Origin: Allomuricauda sp. CAU 1633
Lineage (GTDB): Bacteria; Bacteroidota; Bacteroidia; Flavobacteriales; Flavobacteriaceae
NCBI RefSeq assembly: GCF_017313225.1
Contig: NZ_JAFLNE010000003.1
Location: 1 to 64,000 of the forward strand
Reading direction: 5' to 3'
Length of the DNA: 64,000 nucleotides
How positions within the stretch are numbered: the first letter of the stretch is position 1; the number at the start of each line of letters is the position of its first letter. The position numbers and the translations under genes are program-made. Shown here piece after piece: positions 37,203-44,307 of this stretch. A model generated the notes under the pieces. The model was not told the DNA's origin. It was given only the letters and a program-made list of their open reading frames with translations, and ran no database searches.

Positions 37203-38600
37203 ATGGAGTACAAATTAACTACACATTACAAAAAAATCTTGGCAGACACCATCACCCCAGTGAGTGTTTATCTAAAGATAAGGGACCAATTTCCCAATAG
37301 CATTCTTTTGGAAAGTAGCGATTACCACGCCAACGACAATAGTTTTTCATACATCTGCTGCAACCCCATTGCCTATATCAAAGTCGAGAACGAGACTATT
37401 ACCCAACGTTTTCCAGATGGTAAAAAGGATGTGACAGAAATAACCCCTGAGACTGATGTGACTGAGGTCATCCACAACTTTGGACAGCATTTTTCTGTTA
37501 AACAAAATGGCTTCAAATTCATTAACAATGGTCTTTTTGGGTATATGGCTTATGATGCGGTTCGTTATTTTGAGGATGTGGAGATTTCCAAAAAAGAAGA
37601 TTCAGTCCGTATTCCAGACATATATTATGCGGTATACCAGAACATCATCGCCATCAACCACTTTAAAAACGAAGCCTATCTTTTTGCCCATTGCTACAAT
37701 TCCGAAAGCAATGTGGATGAGATTGAGCAGTTGTTCAATGTTCGGAATTTTGCCTCCTATAATTTTTCAAGGGAAGGCGAGCCTCAATCCAATTTAAAGG
37801 ATGAGGATTACAAAGAACATGTGGAGTTGGCCAAAAAGCATTGCAAAAGAGGTGATGTGTTTCAATTGGTTTTATCCCGAAGGTTCACTCAAAAATTCAA
37901 AGGGGATGAATTCAATGTGTACCGTGCGCTTCGCTCCATCAATCCCTCCCCTTACCTTTTCTATTTTGATTATGGAAACTTTAAAATCTTTGGTAGCTCA
38001 CCCGAAGCCCAACTCATTGTAAAAGAAGGCAAGGCCGAAATCCATCCTATCGCCGGCACTTACAAACGGACTGGGAACGACGAAAAAGATGCGGAATTGG
38101 CCAAAAAATTGGCCCAGGATGATAAAGAGAACAGCGAGCATGTGATGTTGGTGGACCTTGCCCGAAACGACCTTAGCCGAAATGGAAATACCGTCAATGT
38201 AGAAACCTATCGTGAGGTACAGTATTTCTCGCATGTCATCCACTTGGTGTCCAAAGTAACTGGGCAAAAGAAAAAGGACATCACCACCATGAAGGTCGTG
38301 GCGGACACCTTCCCTGCGGGAACTTTAAGCGGCGCACCCAAGCACATGGCAATGCAACTTATTGAAAAATATGAAAAAACGAGTCGGGCGTATTACGGCG
38401 GAGCTATTGGCTTTATGGATTTTGAAGGCAACTTTAACCACGCCATCATGATTCGCACCTTTTTGAGCAAAAACCATGAGCTCTATTACCAAGCAGGAGC
38501 AGGACTGGTGGCCGCCTCCAATCCCGAAGACGAATTACAGGAAACCTACAACAAACTGGGCGCATTGAACAAAGCCTTGGAAATTGCTGAAACAATCTAA
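37203..38600 (+). CDS. trpE: anthranilate synthase component I
   Basis: This enzyme makes anthranilate from chorismate and ammonia. The start chosen is the ATG at 37203 (MEYKLTTHYKKILADTITPV), 465 residues; an in-frame GTG at 37185 lies inside a hairpin repeat. The tryptophan feedback site motif LLES is present (ILLESSDYHANDNS). Chorismate-binding motifs follow: FGSSPEAQLIVKEGKAEIHP, IAGTYKRTGND, NVETYREVQYFSHVIHLVSK and DTFPAGTLSGAPKHMAMQLI. It is the first structural gene of the operon and overlaps nothing; trpG follows 2 bp later. Confidence 0.97.
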   Translation: MEYKLTTHYKKILADTITPVSVYLKIRDQFPNSILLESSDYHANDNSFSYICCNPIAYIKVENETITQRFPDGKKDVTEITPETDVTEVIHNFGQHFSVKQNGFKFINNGLFGYMAYDAVRYFEDVEISKKEDSVRIPDIYYAVYQNIIAINHFKNEAYLFAHCYNSESNVDEIEQLFNVRNFASYNFSREGEPQSNLKDEDYKEHVELAKKHCKRGDVFQLVLSRRFTQKFKGDEFNVYRALRSINPSPYLFYFDYGNFKIFGSSPEAQLIVKEGKAEIHPIAGTYKRTGNDEKDAELAKKLAQDDKENSEHVMLVDLARNDLSRNGNTVNVETYREVQYFSHVIHLVSKVTGQKKKDITTMKVVADTFPAGTLSGAPKHMAMQLIEKYEKTSRAYYGGAIGFMDFEGNFNHAIMIRTFLSKNHELYYQAGAGLVAASNPEDELQETYNKLGALNKALEIAETI

Positions 38601-38602
38601 CC

Positions 38603-39172
38603 ATGGGAAGAAAGATTTTAATGATAGACAATTACGATAGTTTCACCTACAATTTGGTGCACTATTTGGAAGATTTGGATTGTGAGGTTACCGTAAAACG
38701 GAATGACCAGCTTACTTTGGATGAAGTGGAACCCTTTGAAAACATTGTGCTTTCCCCTGGCCCGGGAATTCCAGATGAAGCGGGATTGCTCAAGGAAATC
38801 ATCAAGATCTATGCCCCTACCAAACGTATTTTTGGAGTGTGCTTGGGATTACAGGCCATAGGTGAAGTTTTTGGCGGGACCTTGGTCAATCTAGATCAAG
38901 TGTACCACGGGGTGGACACTGAAATTACCGTTACCAAGGACGACCCTATTTTTAAAGGATTGCCCAAAACGCTTCAAGTAGGAAGGTACCATTCTTGGGT
39001 CGTGGATACCGATGTACCTGAGGAGTTGGAAGTCACTTCGGTGGACGAAAACGGGCAGATCATGTCGCTTCGGCATAAGACGTATGATGTGACTGCGGTT
39101 CAGTTTCACCCAGAATCCGTGCTCACCCCAGAAGGAAAACAAATGCTAAAAAATTGGTTGGAGAGTGAATAG
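38603..39172 (+). CDS. trpG: anthranilate synthase component II (glutamine amidotransferase)
   Basis: 189 residues of a class I glutamine amidotransferase that feeds ammonia to TrpE: IDNYDSFTYNLVHYLE, the oxyanion strand LSPGPGIPDEAG, the nucleophile Cys in FGVCLGLQAIGE (Leu replaces the more usual His after CLG), and the His-Glu pair in AVQFHPESVLTPEG. GRYHSWV is also conserved. It is not fused to trpD. It is separated from trpD by a 104-bp spacer filled with repeats. Confidence 0.97.
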   Translation: MGRKILMIDNYDSFTYNLVHYLEDLDCEVTVKRNDQLTLDEVEPFENIVLSPGPGIPDEAGLLKEIIKIYAPTKRIFGVCLGLQAIGEVFGGTLVNLDQVYHGVDTEITVTKDDPIFKGLPKTLQVGRYHSWVVDTDVPEELEVTSVDENGQIMSLRHKTYDVTAVQFHPESVLTPEGKQMLKNWLESE

Positions 39173-39178
39173 GATGTC

Positions 39179-39221
39179 ATTCCTGCTGTCATCCTGAGCG
39201 CAGTCGAAGGAAAGCAGGAAT
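39179..39221. repeat. palindromic repeat with GAGCGCAGTCGA core
   Basis: ATTCCTGCT (39179-39187) pairs with AGCAGGAAT (39213-39221). The interior carries GAGCGCAGTCGA (39196-39207), the same 12 bases found in both arms of the trpF insertion (41826-41837 and, inverted, 41870-41881). Intergenic between trpG and trpD. Confidence 0.85.
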
Positions 39222-39242
39222 CCAAAATATCAATGTAATTAG

Positions 39243-39262
39243 ATTCCCGCCTTCGCGGGAAT
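39243..39262. repeat. hairpin repeat, 8-bp arms with CTTC loop
   Basis: ATTCCCGC-CTTC-GCGGGAAT, perfect arms, same architecture as 24214-24233. It ends 14 nt before the trpD ATG. Confidence 0.88.
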
Positions 39263-39276
39263 GACAGATAAGAATC

Positions 39277-40269
39277 ATGAAAGAGACACTAAATAAATTA
39301 ATCAATCACGAGATACTGCCCAAAGAAGAGGCTAAACAAATCTTGGTAAACATTGCCAAAGGCGATTACAATCCCTCACAAATTGCGGCTTTCCTAACTG
39401 TGTACATGATGCGTAGCATCACCATTGAAGAATTGGAAGGGTTTAGGGATGCATTGTTGGAACTTTGTGTGGCTGTGGATTTGTCCGAGTATGACCCCAT
39501 AGACCTGTGTGGAACAGGAGGTGATGGCAAGGATACCTTTAATATTTCCACCTTGGCGTCTTTTGTGACGGCTGGAGCAGGCGTAAAAGTGACCAAACAC
39601 GGTAATTATGGGGTTTCTTCTAAATGTGGAAGTAGCAATGTGATGGAATTTTTGGGCATCAAATTCAGTAATGAGGCCGATTTTCTAAAAAAATCCATTG
39701 ATGAAGCAGGAATTTGCGTGCTCCATGCTCCTTTGTTCCACCCCGCCATGAAAAATGTGGGACCCATCCGAAGGGAACTGGCCGTAAAGACCTTTTTCAA
39801 TATGCTGGGACCAATGGTAAACCCCGCTTTTCCGAAAAACCAGATGGTGGGTGTTTTCAATTTGGAATTGGCCCGAATGTATGGCTACCTCTACCAAAAT
39901 ACCGATAAAAAATTCACGGTGTTGCACGCCTTGGATGGATACGATGAAATTTCGTTGACGGGAGATACCAAGACCATCTCCAACAATTCAGAGGGAATGC
40001 TGGCCCCTGCAGATTTTGGCGTTGCCAAGATTTCCCAATCTGAGATTACAGGTGGCGAAGACATTGCGGAGTCAGCCCAAATATTTTTGGATGTATTGCA
40101 TGGAAAAGGAACCGAAGCACAAAATAATGTCGTTTGCGCCAATGCGGGCATTGCCATTGCCACTGTGGAAGGCATGACCCCAAAAGCGGGTTTTGAAAAG
40201 GCCAAAGAGTCTTTGTTGAGCGGCAAAGGATTGGAGGCCTTGAAGAAATTACAATCTTTGTCTTCATAG
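39277..40269 (+). CDS. trpD: anthranilate phosphoribosyltransferase
   Basis: The 330-residue enzyme joins anthranilate to PRPP. Motifs: the PRPP-binding DLCGTGGDGKDTFNISTLAS, KHGNYGVSSKCGSSNVMEFL, LHAPLFHPAMKNVGPIRREL (with the conserved His and Arg for anthranilate) and FNMLGPMVNPA. Length is normal. Its TAG stop directly abuts the terminal inverted repeat of the downstream cassette. Confidence 0.97.
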   Translation: MKETLNKLINHEILPKEEAKQILVNIAKGDYNPSQIAAFLTVYMMRSITIEELEGFRDALLELCVAVDLSEYDPIDLCGTGGDGKDTFNISTLASFVTAGAGVKVTKHGNYGVSSKCGSSNVMEFLGIKFSNEADFLKKSIDEAGICVLHAPLFHPAMKNVGPIRRELAVKTFFNMLGPMVNPAFPKNQMVGVFNLELARMYGYLYQNTDKKFTVLHALDGYDEISLTGDTKTISNNSEGMLAPADFGVAKISQSEITGGEDIAESAQIFLDVLHGKGTEAQNNVVCANAGIAIATVEGMTPKAGFEKAKESLLSGKGLEALKKLQSLSS

Positions 40270-40299
40270 GTCGGGAGTCAGATGTCAGGAGTCGGGAGT
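40270..40299. repeat. left 30-nt inverted repeat of the four-helix-bundle cassette
   Basis: Begins one base after the trpD stop. Against the reverse complement of 40721-40750 it matches at 21 of 30 positions without gaps. It contains internal repeats of the short word GGAGTC/GGGAGT. Confidence 0.8.
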
Positions 40300-40352
40300 T
40301 GAATTAGAGTGAAAAGTTGGTCAACAAAACAAAAATCATCCAACTAGTTATC

Positions 40353-40712
40353 ATGGAATCAAAATTTAAATTCGAAAAAATCATTGTTTGGCAAAAAGCC
40401 ATGGATTTTGGTGAAAAAATTAATGAAACAACCCAACTTTTCCCAAAAAAAGAAATATATAATCTCAGTTCTCAAATAAGAAGGGCTGCTGATTCAATTG
40501 CTCTAAACATTTCTGAAGGCTCAACAGGACAGACTAACCCAGAATTTAAAAAGTTCATGGGATATGCCATTCGCTCATTAACTGAAGTTGTTACCTGTTT
40601 ACATAAAGCCAAAAGAAGAAAGTATGTCCCAACCGAAACCTTCAATACGCTTTATGAGGAAGCCTTTACTTTAATGAATATGATGGTTGCTTTTAGAAAA
40701 AACATCAAATAA
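40353..40712 (+). CDS. four-helix bundle protein (S23 / 23S intervening-sequence family)
   Basis: The start chosen is the ATG at 40353 (MESKFKFEKIIVWQKAMDFG), 119 residues. Typical marks: FEKIIVWQKAMDFGEKINE, YNLSSQIRRAADSIALNISE, GSTGQTNPEFKKFMGYAIRS and LTEVVTCLHKAKRRKYV. The family was first seen in 23S rRNA intervening sequences, and the DGR accessory protein Avd is related; the cellular role of free-standing copies is unknown. It is AT-richer than its trp neighbours and enclosed by inverted repeats. Confidence 0.92.
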   Translation: MESKFKFEKIIVWQKAMDFGEKINETTQLFPKKEIYNLSSQIRRAADSIALNISEGSTGQTNPEFKKFMGYAIRSLTEVVTCLHKAKRRKYVPTETFNTLYEEAFTLMNMMVAFRKNIK

Positions 40713-40720
40713 AAATTGTG

Positions 40721-40750
40721 TACTTCCGACTTCGGGCTGCCGACTTCGGA
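40721..40750. repeat. right 30-nt inverted repeat of the four-helix-bundle cassette
   Basis: Contains CCGACTTCGG twice in near-tandem form. Its reverse complement aligns with 40270-40299 at 21 of 30 positions. It ends 13 nt before the trpC ATG. Confidence 0.8.
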
Positions 40751-40763
40751 CAATTATTAAAAA

Positions 40764-41549
40764 ATGAACATCCTAGACAAAATAGTAGCCGATAAACGTA
40801 GAGAGGTCGATTTGAAAAAATCATTGATTACAGTGGCTCAACTGGAGCAATCCGTGCTGATGGAACGCACCTTCATTTCCTTGGCTGAAGAACTAAAAAA
40901 TAGCACTACGGGAATCATTGCGGAACACAAAAGACGTTCCCCTTCCAAATCGGTCATCAACCAGAGTTTGAATGTGCAGGATGTTGCCAAAGGTTATGCG
41001 GGGGCAGGTGTCTGCGGCATGTCCGTCCTTACCGATGGAAAATACTTTGGAGGTTCCTTGGATGATTTGGTGCTGGCACGGGCTTCGGTGAACATTCCGT
41101 TGCTCCGCAAGGAGTTTATTATTGATGAATACCAAATTGTGGAAGCCAAGGCCTATGGTGCCGATGTAATTTTATTGATTGCCGCCATTTTATCGCGAGA
41201 AGAAATCAAAACCCTGTCAGAAACCGCCAAAAGTTTGGGTTTGGATGTGTTATTGGAAGTCCATAATGAGGAGGAACTCCAAAAATCCATCATGCCCAGT
41301 TTGGATATGTTGGGTGTGAACAACCGGAACCTTAAGACTTTTGAGGTGAGTTTGAATACCAGCAAATCCCTTTCAGAAAAAATTCCGGATGAGTTTGTAA
41401 AGGTCTCAGAGAGTGGTATTAGTTCCATCGAGGCCATTCAAGAGCTCAAACCATACGGATACCAAGGTTTTTTGATTGGTGAAAATTTTATGAAGACCGA
41501 TGACCCAGGCAAACATGCTGCTGATTTCATTAAAAATTTAGCATCATGA
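40764..41549 (+). CDS. trpC: indole-3-glycerol phosphate synthase
   Basis: 261 residues, a separate TIM-barrel enzyme (not fused to TrpF). Motifs: MNILDKIVADKRREVDLKK, the catalytic-strand GIIAEHKRRSPSKSVINQSL, GMSVLTDGKYFGGSLDDLVL, LLRKEFIIDEYQIVEAKAYG, VHNEEELQK, GVNNRNLKTFEV and VSESGISSIEAI. It overlaps trpF by 4 bp (ATGA), indicating translational coupling. Confidence 0.97.
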   Translation: MNILDKIVADKRREVDLKKSLITVAQLEQSVLMERTFISLAEELKNSTTGIIAEHKRRSPSKSVINQSLNVQDVAKGYAGAGVCGMSVLTDGKYFGGSLDDLVLARASVNIPLLRKEFIIDEYQIVEAKAYGADVILLIAAILSREEIKTLSETAKSLGLDVLLEVHNEEELQKSIMPSLDMLGVNNRNLKTFEVSLNTSKSLSEKIPDEFVKVSESGISSIEAIQELKPYGYQGFLIGENFMKTDDPGKHAADFIKNLAS

Positions 41550-42238
41550 AACTGAAGGTCTGCGGTATGCACCATAACCCCACCGAGGTTGCCCAATTGC
41601 AACCCGACTATTTGGGCTTTATTTTTTGGGAACCTTCCTCCCGGTATTTCGAGGGAACCATTCCCCAATTGCCCAAATCCATAAAAAAAGTGGGCGTTTT
41701 TGTGGATGCTACCATTGAGGAAGTTTTGGAAAAAGTGGAGCAGTATCAATTGGATGCGGTTCAATTGCATGGGAAGGAAAGTCCTGAATATTGCGAAACA
41801 TTAAAGGACAACTTTCTGTCAATTCGAGCGCAGTCGAGAAAAAAGAAAGTTGTTCCCCTTGATGAGGTCTCGACTGCGCTCGATCTGACAAATTTGGAAA
41901 TCATCAAAGTGTTTTCCATCAAAGATGATTTTGATTTCTCTGTTCTGGAGAATTATGAAAAGGTGTGCGATTACTTCCTTTTCGATACCAAAGGAAAATT
42001 ACCCGGAGGGAATGGGTACACCTTTGATTGGACCCTATTGGAGAACTATCCCTCTACCAAACCCTTCTTTTTAAGTGGAGGCATTGGATTGGAATCCGTT
42101 GAAAAATTGAAAGCGTTCAGAAAGAGTCTGGCATCAAAACACTGCTACGCCATCGATGTCAACAGTAGATTTGAGACCGAGCCTGGACTAAAAAACATAG
42201 AACATTTAAAAACATTTAAAAACACCTTACTGAACTGA
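41546..42238 (+). CDS. trpF: phosphoribosylanthranilate isomerase with repeat-encoded insertion
   Basis: The enzyme (230 residues) has the N-terminal catalytic Cys in [64 protein letters not shown], the catalytic Asp region [19 protein letters not shown] and [12 protein letters not shown]. Residues about 91-115 ([20 protein letters not shown]) are encoded by a 72-bp inverted repeat and are absent from the usual family layout, where LK is followed soon by IIKVFS. Without them the length would be 206, typical of TrpF. The frame is kept, so the enzyme is probably still active. It is 2 bp before trpB. Confidence 0.95.
   Translation: MKLKVCGMHHNPTEVAQLQPDYLGFIFWEPSSRYFEGTIPQLPKSIKKVGVFVDATIEEVLEKVEQYQLDAVQLHGKESPEYCETLKDNFLSIRAQSRKKKVVPLDEVSTALDLTNLEIIKVFSIKDDFDFSVLENYEKVCDYFLFDTKGKLPGGNGYTFDWTLLENYPSTKPFFLSGGIGLESVEKLKAFRKSLASKHCYAIDVNSRFETEPGLKNIEHLKTFKNTLLN
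41818..41889. repeat. 72-bp inverted repeat inserted in frame within trpF
   Basis: 22-bp arms (41818-41839 and 41868-41889) match at 20 of 22 positions around a 28-nt centre. Each arm holds GAGCGCAGTCGA, shared with the intergenic repeat at 39196. The length, 72 bp, is 24 codons. A further 10-bp pair, ACAACTTTCT just outside the left arm and AGAAAGTTGT in the centre, is also complementary. Confidence 0.9.
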
Positions 42239-42240
42239 TT

Positions 42241-43422
42241 ATGACATATCATGCAGATGAAAAAGGCTATTACGGCGAGTTTGGCGGGGCTTTTATCCCA
42301 GAAATGCTCTATCCCAACTGTGAGGAACTTCGGCAAAACTACCTCCGAATCATGGCGGAGCCTTCTTTTCAAGAAGAGTTCCATCAATTGCTAAAAGATT
42401 ATGTAGGTCGACCTACCCCACTCTATTTTGCCAAGCGCCTTTCTGAAAAATACAACACGAAAATCTATCTGAAACGGGAAGATCTGTGCCATACGGGTGC
42501 CCATAAGGTCAATAACACCATTGGGCAGATTTTGATGGCGAAAAAGCTGGGGAAACACCGAATCATCGCCGAGACGGGGGCAGGTCAACATGGAGTGGCT
42601 ACCGCCACCGTTTGTGCGCTTATGGGCATTGAATGCGTAGTGTATATGGGTGAAATAGATATTGCCCGTCAGGCACCCAATGTAGCCCGAATGAAAATGC
42701 TGGGCGCCGAAGTACGTCCTGCCAAATCGGGGAGTAGAACCTTAAAGGATGCCACTAACGAAGCCATCCGCGACTGGATCAATAATCCGGTGGACACACA
42801 TTACATTATTGGTTCCGTGGTGGGGCCACACCCCTATCCGGATATGGTAGCACGGTTTCAATCTGTGATTTCGGAAGAAATCAAGGCCCAACTTTTGGAA
42901 AAAGAGGGTCGGGAAAATCCAGACTACGTAGTAGCCTGTGTAGGTGGTGGAAGCAATGCCGCGGGTGCCTACTATCACTTTTTGGACACACCTGAAGTTG
43001 GCATCATTGCTGTGGAAGCAGCCGGAAAAGGAATTCACTCCGGAGAAAGTGCCGCAACTTCGGTTTTGGGCAAAGTAGGTATTATCCATGGCAGCAAAAC
43101 CTTGCTGATGCAGACCCAAGACGGACAAATTACAGAGCCGTATTCCATTTCCGCAGGATTGGATTACCCTGGGGTTGGGCCATTGCATGCCCATTTGTAC
43201 ACCTCAGGACGTGGAGAATTCATATCCATTACAGATGATGATGCCATGATCGCCGGGCTTGGACTTTGCCAATTGGAAGGGATTATCCCCGCCATTGAAT
43301 CATCGCATGCCTTGGCCATTTTTGAGTACCGAAAGTTCAACCCAGATGATGTGGTTGTAGTGAACCTATCAGGTAGGGGCGATAAAGATTTACAGAACTA
43401 TATAGATTATTTTAAATTATAA
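42241..43422 (+). CDS. trpB: tryptophan synthase beta chain
   Basis: The 393-residue PLP enzyme condenses indole with serine. Motifs: [20 protein letters not shown], the PLP-lysine loop [40 protein letters not shown], the phosphate-binding [15 protein letters not shown], and [19 protein letters not shown]. It is a canonical TrpB1 without insertion. A palindromic spacer of 70 bp separates it from trpA, which is unusual as trpBA are normally close. Confidence 0.98.
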   Translation: MTYHADEKGYYGEFGGAFIPEMLYPNCEELRQNYLRIMAEPSFQEEFHQLLKDYVGRPTPLYFAKRLSEKYNTKIYLKREDLCHTGAHKVNNTIGQILMAKKLGKHRIIAETGAGQHGVATATVCALMGIECVVYMGEIDIARQAPNVARMKMLGAEVRPAKSGSRTLKDATNEAIRDWINNPVDTHYIIGSVVGPHPYPDMVARFQSVISEEIKAQLLEKEGRENPDYVVACVGGGSNAAGAYYHFLDTPEVGIIAVEAAGKGIHSGESAATSVLGKVGIIHGSKTLLMQTQDGQITEPYSISAGLDYPGVGPLHAHLYTSGRGEFISITDDDAMIAGLGLCQLEGIIPAIESSHALAIFEYRKFNPDDVVVVNLSGRGDKDLQNYIDYFKL

Positions 43423-43424
43423 CT

Positions 43425-43475
43425 GTCCCCTTGAGGGGACTTTAGGGGTGTTTTTACATCCCCCTCACCCCCTTC
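43425..43475. repeat. GC-rich palindromic repeat between trpB and trpA
   Basis: GTCCCC-TTGA-GGGGAC (43425-43440) is a perfect hairpin, followed by a second pairing between AGGGGTG (43444-43450) and the C-rich run at about 43457-43466. The type differs from the hairpins before trpD and in the GIY-YIG cassette. Confidence 0.7.
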
Positions 43476-43492
43476 AATAGACACAGAATATC

Positions 43493-44278
43493 ATGATGAA
43501 CAGAATCAAACAAAAACTACAAGAGGACAACCCGCCTGCCGGACGAGCAGGAAAACTCCTCTCCATATATTTCACGGCAGGGTATCCCCAATTGAACGAT
43601 ACGGTACAAATCATCCAAGATTTGGAAAAAAGTGGGGTTGACTTCATTGAAGTCGGGCTACCCTTTAGCGATCCACTTGCGGACGGCCCTACCATTCAAG
43701 AAAGTTCTACGGCTGCCTTAAAAAATGGCATGCATACCGAATTGCTCTTTGAACAATTAAAGGACATTCGAAAAACCGTTTCCATTCCCCTGATTTTGAT
43801 GGGCTATTTTAATCCCGTGCTTCAATACGGTGTAGAGAAATTTTGCCAAAAATGTCAAGAAATTGGTATCGATGGTCTCATTCTCCCAGATTTACCTTTG
43901 GATGTCTATCAAGAGGAATATGAATCCACTTTCAAGAAACACGGGCTTATCAATATCTTTTTGATTACCCCCCAGACCAGTGAAGAACGGATCAAGGCTA
44001 TTGATGAAGCTTCTGAAGGTTTTATCTATATGGTAAGTTCAGCCAGTACCACAGGCGCCAAAGAAGGGTTTGGCGAAGAGCAGGCGGCCTATTTTAATCG
44101 CATTGCCAGCATGAACCTCAACAATCCACAGATTGTGGGTTTTGGCATTAGCAGTGCCCAAACGTTTCAACAGGCTACCGAAAAAACCAAAGGTGCCATC
44201 ATTGGTTCTGCCTTTATTAAGCACTTAACTGAAAATGGGGTGGCAGGTATTAACAATTTTATAAATCAAATTCGTTAA
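43493..44278 (+). CDS. trpA: tryptophan synthase alpha chain with a repeat-derived insertion
   Basis: The 261-residue TIM barrel cleaves indole-glycerol phosphate. Motifs: LSIYFTAGYPQLNDTVQIIQ, the catalytic Glu in DFIEVGLPFSDPLADGPTIQ, LILMGYFNPVLQYG, GLILPDLPLDVYQEEY (catalytic Asp), and the phosphate loop VSSASTTGAKEGF. At residues 13-20 the sequence NPPAGRAG interrupts the usual LQEDxKLLSIYF opening; it is encoded by a palindrome-like 24-bp stretch. Start ATG at 43493 or 43496. It is the last trp gene. Confidence 0.96.
   Translation: MMNRIKQKLQEDNPPAGRAGKLLSIYFTAGYPQLNDTVQIIQDLEKSGVDFIEVGLPFSDPLADGPTIQESSTAALKNGMHTELLFEQLKDIRKTVSIPLILMGYFNPVLQYGVEKFCQKCQEIGIDGLILPDLPLDVYQEEYESTFKKHGLINIFLITPQTSEERIKAIDEASEGFIYMVSSASTTGAKEGFGEEQAAYFNRIASMNLNNPQIVGFGISSAQTFQQATEKTKGAIIGSAFIKHLTENGVAGINNFINQIR
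43529..43552. repeat. 24-bp palindrome-derived in-frame insertion in trpA
   Basis: The eight codons for NPPAGRAG contain CCTGC (43535-43539) and GCAGG (43547-43551) around CGGACGA. It is GC-rich against its surroundings and disturbs an otherwise conserved N-terminal sequence. Confidence 0.65.
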
Positions 44279-44307
44279 TTTTCGGTTTCAAAAACTGAAC
44301 TCGAACT

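Larger units (their letters stand above)
40270..40750 (+). mobile_element. candidate 481-bp cassette: four-helix-bundle gene in terminal inverted repeats
   Basis: Two 30-nt imperfect inverted repeats (21/30 identical) exactly enclose a single gene and separate trpD from trpC, which are normally adjacent. No transposase is present, so mobilisation would have to be in trans. Mobility is inferred. Confidence 0.5.
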
